Assembly (NCBI GenBank): GCA_937890135.1
Contig: CALBYC010000084.1
Span: forward strand, 1-17,038
Source of the DNA: an uncultured Parabacteroides sp.
Lineage (GTDB): Bacteria; Bacteroidota; Bacteroidia; Bacteroidales; Tannerellaceae
Reading direction: 5' to 3'
Length of the DNA stretch: 17,038 nt
Shown: one piece after another, positions 13,874-17,038 of the stretch
How the letters are laid out: each line of letters begins with the position of its first letter
How positions within the stretch are numbered: the first letter of the stretch is position 1
The notes under the pieces: model-generated
What the model saw: the letters and a program-made list of their open reading frames with translations, nothing else
Database searches by the model: none
Told to the model about the DNA's origin: nothing
Program-made: the position numbers and the translations under genes

Positions 13874-15004
13874 ATGAATCTACATTTTTATAAAATTTTG
13901 GCCGGATGCCACATCGCAGCCGCATTCTTTTTTACAGGGTGCGCACATTCTTCCAAACAATCTACTGAAATTTTGACTTATACCAACCCTCTGCCTGTAC
14001 AATTCGGCGATCCTTACATACTATTGGCTTCTGACAGCACCTATTACATGTATGGCACGGGCGGTGGAGCAAAAGATGGCTTCTGCGCATACTCCTCTAC
14101 CGATATGGTCAATTGGAAATCATTAGGACAAGTGTACCATGGAAATACGGCTGCTTCGTGGGGGATAGCCAACTTTTGGGCACCTGAAGTATATGAGCGC
14201 AATGGGAAATTCTACATGTTGTTCAGTGCCGACTGGAAGGTCAATCCGACAAACGAGCAAGAGAACTTCAGGATTGGAGTTGCCGTGGCAGAAAAGCCAT
14301 CCGGACCATTCATGGATCTTTCAGACAAACCTTTGTTCGACCCCGGGTATCCTGCCATCGATGGCAACCTGTTGACAGACGAGGATGGAAAGACTTACCT
14401 CTACTATTCACGCTGCTGCTATAAACATCCTGTGGATAGTGAAATCGCAGAGCAAGCTAAAAAAGAAGGGAAATTTGAAGAAATAGAAGAAAGTTGGATC
14501 TACGGCGTAGAAGTAAAACCCGACCTTTCCGAGATTATCGGTGAGCCAGTGCTCATCCTGCGACCTCCTGTCCTTTTGAACGACCGGCAATCTGAATGGG
14601 AAAGCCGTTCCGTAACAACCGGAGAGGTGAATCGTCGTTGGAGCGAAGGACCTTATGCCTTCAAAAAAGGAGATACTTATTACCTTATGTACTCTGCCAA
14701 CTACTTCGGAGGGAAAAACTATGCAGTTGGCTATGCTACATCTAAAAGCCCACTGGGTCCATTCGAGAAATCCGCTGATAACCCCGTTTTGGAAAAAAAC
14801 ATCGAGAAGGGCGGCATTGTAAGCGGTACGGGGCACAACAGCATGACATGGTCAAAAGATGGAAAACAGATGTACTGCGTTTATCATGCACGTACCGAGA
14901 AAACGGGAGATGAACGTGTGGTCTTTATCGACAAAATGGAGATTGACAAAGACGGACATCTGCACGTTGAAGGTCCCACGACAACTCCACAGCCGATAAG
15001 ATAA
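13874..15004 (+). CDS. Glycoside hydrolase family 43 lipoprotein (arabinosidase/xylosidase type)
   Basis: The 376-aa protein is a five-bladed propeller GH43 enzyme that removes arabinose, xylose or galactose units from plant or other glycans. It has a lipoprotein leader with FFTGC and lipidated Cys23, so it is tethered to a membrane, probably the outer one. The three catalytic acids are visible: base Asp46 in QFGDPYI, pKa-modulating Asp163 in AIDGNLL and general acid Glu258 in SEGPYAF. The metal-site His321 lies in TGHNS. ATG 13874 is chosen because the leader begins there and the -7 box lies within the longer frame. It stands alone, with no SusC/SusD or other hydrolase nearby, divergent from ccsBA, and ends in a strong terminator. 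The substrate cannot be told from sequence alone. Confidence 0.9.
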   Translation: MNLHFYKILAGCHIAAAFFFTGCAHSSKQSTEILTYTNPLPVQFGDPYILLASDSTYYMYGTGGGAKDGFCAYSSTDMVNWKSLGQVYHGNTAASWGIANFWAPEVYERNGKFYMLFSADWKVNPTNEQENFRIGVAVAEKPSGPFMDLSDKPLFDPGYPAIDGNLLTDEDGKTYLYYSRCCYKHPVDSEIAEQAKKEGKFEEIEESWIYGVEVKPDLSEIIGEPVLILRPPVLLNDRQSEWESRSVTTGEVNRRWSEGPYAFKKGDTYYLMYSANYFGGKNYAVGYATSKSPLGPFEKSADNPVLEKNIEKGGIVSGTGHNSMTWSKDGKQMYCVYHARTEKTGDERVVFIDKMEIDKDGHLHVEGPTTTPQPIR

Positions 15005-15031
15005 ATGAAATGAACTCCAAATAATAAAATG

Positions 15032-15085
15032 AAGGGAGCAGAATCCACCCGATGAACTTATAATAGGTGATTCTGCTCCCTTTTT
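15032..15085. terminator. Strong hairpin terminator after the GH43 gene
   Basis: AAGGGAGCAGAATC plus ACC (15032-15049, one bulged C) pairs with GGTGATTCTGCTCCCTT (15066-15082), followed by a run of T on the plus strand. About 16 bp of near-perfect stem. The other side has a T-containing flank, so it may also stop the hslR transcript coming from the right. Confidence 0.88.
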
Positions 15086-15185
15086 GCACCAAGTATTTTA
15101 TAAATTCTTTTCATTCCTTGAAACAGATACTTTCGCATCCAAGCCAACAACTGTCAAAAGAACACCGCCGGACAAGATTGGACAA

Positions 15186-15632
15186 TTAATCTTCATCTTC
15201 ATCATCTTCCGAGTCGAAATCAAAATCAAAATCAAATTCATCTCCTGACCCATAGAAGTCAGTACCCGTAAATTGCTCCAAGTCACGCCTGTCTTTTTTC
15301 GTCGGTCTCCCCAATCCTTTCGCCCTATTCACAAATCCGGATATGCGATTCATCTCTAAAATCTCATATTGTTCGGGAGGGGTCACGTTTTCCATATATT
15401 GAGGGACCAACTTCGCTCCCATCCTGTTTTCTGCCAAGTCCAAGACTTTGAAAGAAAATGTCACTGGTGGTTTACGGACTTGGATTACATCGCCGACTTT
15501 CACCATCCGCGACGGCTTCACCGTAACTCCTCCCACCATCACACGACCTTTCTTACACGCATCTGCAGCCACACTTCGAGTTTTGAATATACGTGTCGCC
15601 CACATCCATTTATCAATGCGAACCTCGTTCAT
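15186..15632 (-). CDS. hslR: S4-domain RNA-binding protein, HslR (Hsp15)-like
   Basis: The S4 domain occupies about residues 4-60 (RIDKWMWATRIFKTRSVA, then VMVGGVTVKPSRMVKVGD), the standard fold that binds structured rRNA. In E. coli Hsp15 binds 50S subunits with stalled nascent chains and helps recycle them. A basic segment GLGRPTKKDRRDLEQF (residues 106-121) is also conserved in the Hsp15 family. The 148-aa product ends in an acidic tail (residues 131-148): 13 of 18 residues are Asp or Glu with interspersed Phe (DF repeated), encoded by a 6-bp microsatellite. It is 8 bases downstream of pth and shares its strand, so it is the end of the rplY-pth-hslR group. The function in quality control is by homology. 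Confidence 0.88.
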   Translation of the reverse strand: MNEVRIDKWMWATRIFKTRSVAADACKKGRVMVGGVTVKPSRMVKVGDVIQVRKPPVTFSFKVLDLAENRMGAKLVPQYMENVTPPEQYEILEMNRISGFVNRAKGLGRPTKKDRRDLEQFTGTDFYGSGDEFDFDFDFDSEDDEDED

Positions 15633-15640
15633 TTTACAGA

Positions 15641-16204
15641 TTATTTGTTGTTATATTGATTCATAGTCCATTGCACGCCTGACAAACAGAAACTTTTTAT
15701 CATATCAACTGCTTTGTCTAATTTTTCAGGCATCTGATTTAACTCTTCCTGAGGAAAATGGCCCAATACAAAATCTATTTGTCCTCCTTTAGGAAAGTCA
15801 TTTCCCAAGCCAAAGCGTAAACGGGCATAATTTTGAGTATTCAACATCTGAGCGATATTCTTCAGTCCATTATGCCCAGCGTCACTGCCCTTGGGTTTCA
15901 AGCGCAAAGTGCCAAATGGCAATGCCAAGTCATCCACGACCACAAGCAAGTTCTCTACCGGGATATTCTCTTTTTGCAACCAATAGCGTACCGCATTGCC
16001 GCTCAGGTTCATGAACGTATTGGGTTTCAAGACTACCAATTCACAATTCTTTACTCTCATACGAGCCACCGCACCATAACGCTCTTCAGAAAAAGAAGCA
16101 CCGGCATTCTCAACCAAATGGTTTACTACTCGGAATCCTATATTATGACGCGTCCCTAAATATTCCGCACCTATATTTCCTAATCCTGTTATCAAGTATT
16201 TCAT
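15641..16204 (-). CDS. pth: Peptidyl-tRNA hydrolase
   Basis: Pth cleaves peptidyl-tRNA released early from ribosomes and recycles the tRNA. The 187-aa protein has every active-site element: Asn10 and His20 at the same numbers as in E. coli, in LITGLGNIG and TRHNIGF; NTFMNLSG at 62-69; the catalytic Asp92 in VVVDDLALPFG; and the GHNGL segment with Asn112. Length is normal for the family. It is cytoplasmic. It lies between rplY and hslR on the minus strand, 9 bases before hslR. A hairpin at 16234-16270 separates it from rplY, so its mRNA may come from read-through or from an unseen promoter. The ribosomal neighbours fit its role in translation maintenance. Confidence 0.97.
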   Translation of the reverse strand: MKYLITGLGNIGAEYLGTRHNIGFRVVNHLVENAGASFSEERYGAVARMRVKNCELVVLKPNTFMNLSGNAVRYWLQKENIPVENLLVVVDDLALPFGTLRLKPKGSDAGHNGLKNIAQMLNTQNYARLRFGLGNDFPKGGQIDFVLGHFPQEELNQMPEKLDKAVDMIKSFCLSGVQWTMNQYNNK

Positions 16205-16230
16205 ATTCGTTTGAACGGACTAATTAAATA

Positions 16231-16270
16231 TACAAAAAGGAGGACGTATTCTCTCGAAAGACGTCCTCCT
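16231..16270 (-). terminator. Terminator of rplY (minus strand)
   Basis: AGGAGGACGT (16238-16247) pairs perfectly with ACGTCCTCCT (16261-16270) around a 13-base loop. On the minus strand the stem is followed by TTTTTG, a rho-independent terminator 40 bases after the rplY stop. Since pth follows 34 bases later, it may act as an attenuator rather than a full stop. Confidence 0.85.
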
Positions 16271-16310
16271 CTCTTAAACCTTAATTATGAAATTTCTTAT
16301 TGCTCAATTA

Positions 16311-16895
16311 TTAAGCTTTAGCTTGAGCTCCACGAGCGGCACGAGTCAACTGAACAGCGCAAACTACAGCGTTCTTTGCGTTCATGATTTCCAAGCCATC
16401 AAAGTGGATAGCTCCGACTTGTATAGTCTTGCCTAATCCCAGATGGTCTACATTTACAACCAATTTTTCAGGGATTTCCGTATAAACTGCTTTAACTTTC
16501 AGCTTTCTCATCTGCAATTGCAATTTACCACCGGCCTTAACACCTTCAGCATGACCATCCAATACGACAGGGACTTCCATTACGATTGGTTTTTCAGCTG
16601 AAACTTCCAAGAAGTCGAAATGCAAAATTTCATCTGTAACCGGATGGAACTGGATGTCTTTCATGACAACCATTTTCTTTTCACCATCGATAGTCAATTC
16701 CACAGCGTAAATTTCGGGCGTATAAACCAATTTTCTTACAGCGGCTTTCGTTACAGTGAAATGGATAACTTCTTTGCCACCATATAATACAGCTGGGATT
16801 TCTTCATTCTTACGAAGAGCCTTCAATGCTCTTTTCTGGTCTGCAGGAGTTGCAGCAATTTCTCTTTTCTTTCCTTCTAATTGAAATGTTTTCAT
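16311..16895 (-). CDS. rplY: 50S ribosomal protein L25 / general stress protein Ctc
   Basis: L25 binds 5S rRNA in the large subunit. This 194-aa protein is the long Ctc/TL5 form: an N-terminal L25 5S-rRNA-binding beta domain (about 5-95, with EEIPAVLYGG and KDIQFHPVTDEILHFDFLEV as hallmark) and a C-terminal beta domain (about 100-190). FDFLEV is the usual link between the two domains. A clear minus-strand promoter lies at 16982-17013 with an 80-base leader. It is followed by a terminator, then pth and hslR on the same strand. The rplY-pth order is widely conserved in bacteria, which backs the call. The Ala-rich end (RAARGAQAKA) is common in the group. Confidence 0.97.
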   Translation of the reverse strand: MKTFQLEGKKREIAATPADQKRALKALRKNEEIPAVLYGGKEVIHFTVTKAAVRKLVYTPEIYAVELTIDGEKKMVVMKDIQFHPVTDEILHFDFLEVSAEKPIVMEVPVVLDGHAEGVKAGGKLQLQMRKLKVKAVYTEIPEKLVVNVDHLGLGKTIQVGAIHFDGLEIMNAKNAVVCAVQLTRAARGAQAKA

Positions 16896-16981
16896 CTTTT
16901 TAAATTGATGTGTTACTCAAAATTAGTAATTAATCACTATGTTTCCTAATTCCCCATCACACGGAGAGGTGAAAAACGATG

Positions 16982-17013
16982 CAAATATAGTACAATTTCC
17001 TTATTACATCAAA
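16982..17013 (-). promoter_or_regulatory. Promoter of rplY
   Basis: On the minus strand TATATTTG (16982-16989) and TTTG (17010-17013) are separated by 20 bases, an exact match to both consensus boxes of the Bacteroidetes promoter. Transcription would start near 16975. A second -7-like box TAATTTTG (16918-16925) lies nearer the gene but lacks a -33 partner. Confidence 0.75.
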
Positions 17014-17038
17014 CAAATGGGATGTTTTTTCAAAATTT

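Noticed and set aside
1..17038. tRNA or rRNA genes, IS elements, toxin-antitoxin or phage defence genes
   Set aside because: I looked for conserved rRNA/tRNA features, transposase motifs and paired terminal repeats and saw none that hold up by eye.

Overview
The window looks like chromosomal DNA of a Bacteroidales bacterium (Bacteroides/Parabacteroides/Porphyromonas relatives). The evidence is a PorT-like outer-membrane barrel, a fused ResB-CcsA cytochrome c assembly protein, lipoproteins with SusD-like short leaders, weak use of Shine-Dalgarno sites with A-rich leaders, and repeated promoters of the Bacteroidetes type (-7 TAnnTTTG, -33 TTTG). I cannot name the genus. No rRNA, tRNA, IS element, phage or CRISPR array is visible.

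Layout. (1) 1-2166, plus strand: the end of a polysaccharide/LPS glycan operon, with a 5'-truncated GT4 glycosyltransferase, a WaaP/KdkA-like sugar kinase and a GT32 DXD glycosyltransferase. They are joined by stop/start overlaps and closed by a bidirectional terminator. (2) 2253-4120: a dicluster ferredoxin (minus, too short for most ORF callers), a PorT-like barrel (plus) and cdsA (minus), the last two overlapping tail to tail. (3) 4121-4730: the only long gene-free stretch. It holds the cdsA promoter, a strong inverted repeat, a cluster of GGTGAGA boxes, two mutually exclusive hairpins and the promoter of the next operon. (4) 4731-9951, plus: a capsule/exopolysaccharide module of GDP-mannose pyrophosphorylase, Wza-like export lipoprotein, Wzc-like co-polymerase/tyrosine kinase and a PHP-type tyrosine phosphatase. 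The kinase ends in nine Gly-Tyr repeats and a run of 12 G. (5) 10079-11105: a very acidic small protein and an OmpA-type lipoprotein. (6) 11227-13683, minus: ccsBA; 13874-15004, plus: a GH43 lipoprotein. (7) 15186-16895, minus: the housekeeping set hslR-like, pth and rplY/ctc.

How it fits together. ManC supplies GDP-mannose. Wza and Wzc form the trans-envelope export machine, and the PHP phosphatase resets the phosphorylated Tyr tail of Wzc. The glycosyltransferases of region 1 may feed the same or a different surface glycan, but no flippase or polymerase is in view. I found no clearly new defence or mobile system. The most unusual signals are the slippage-prone end of the Wzc gene (GY microsatellite plus G12 tract) and the structured, repeat-bearing non-coding block between cdsA and manC.
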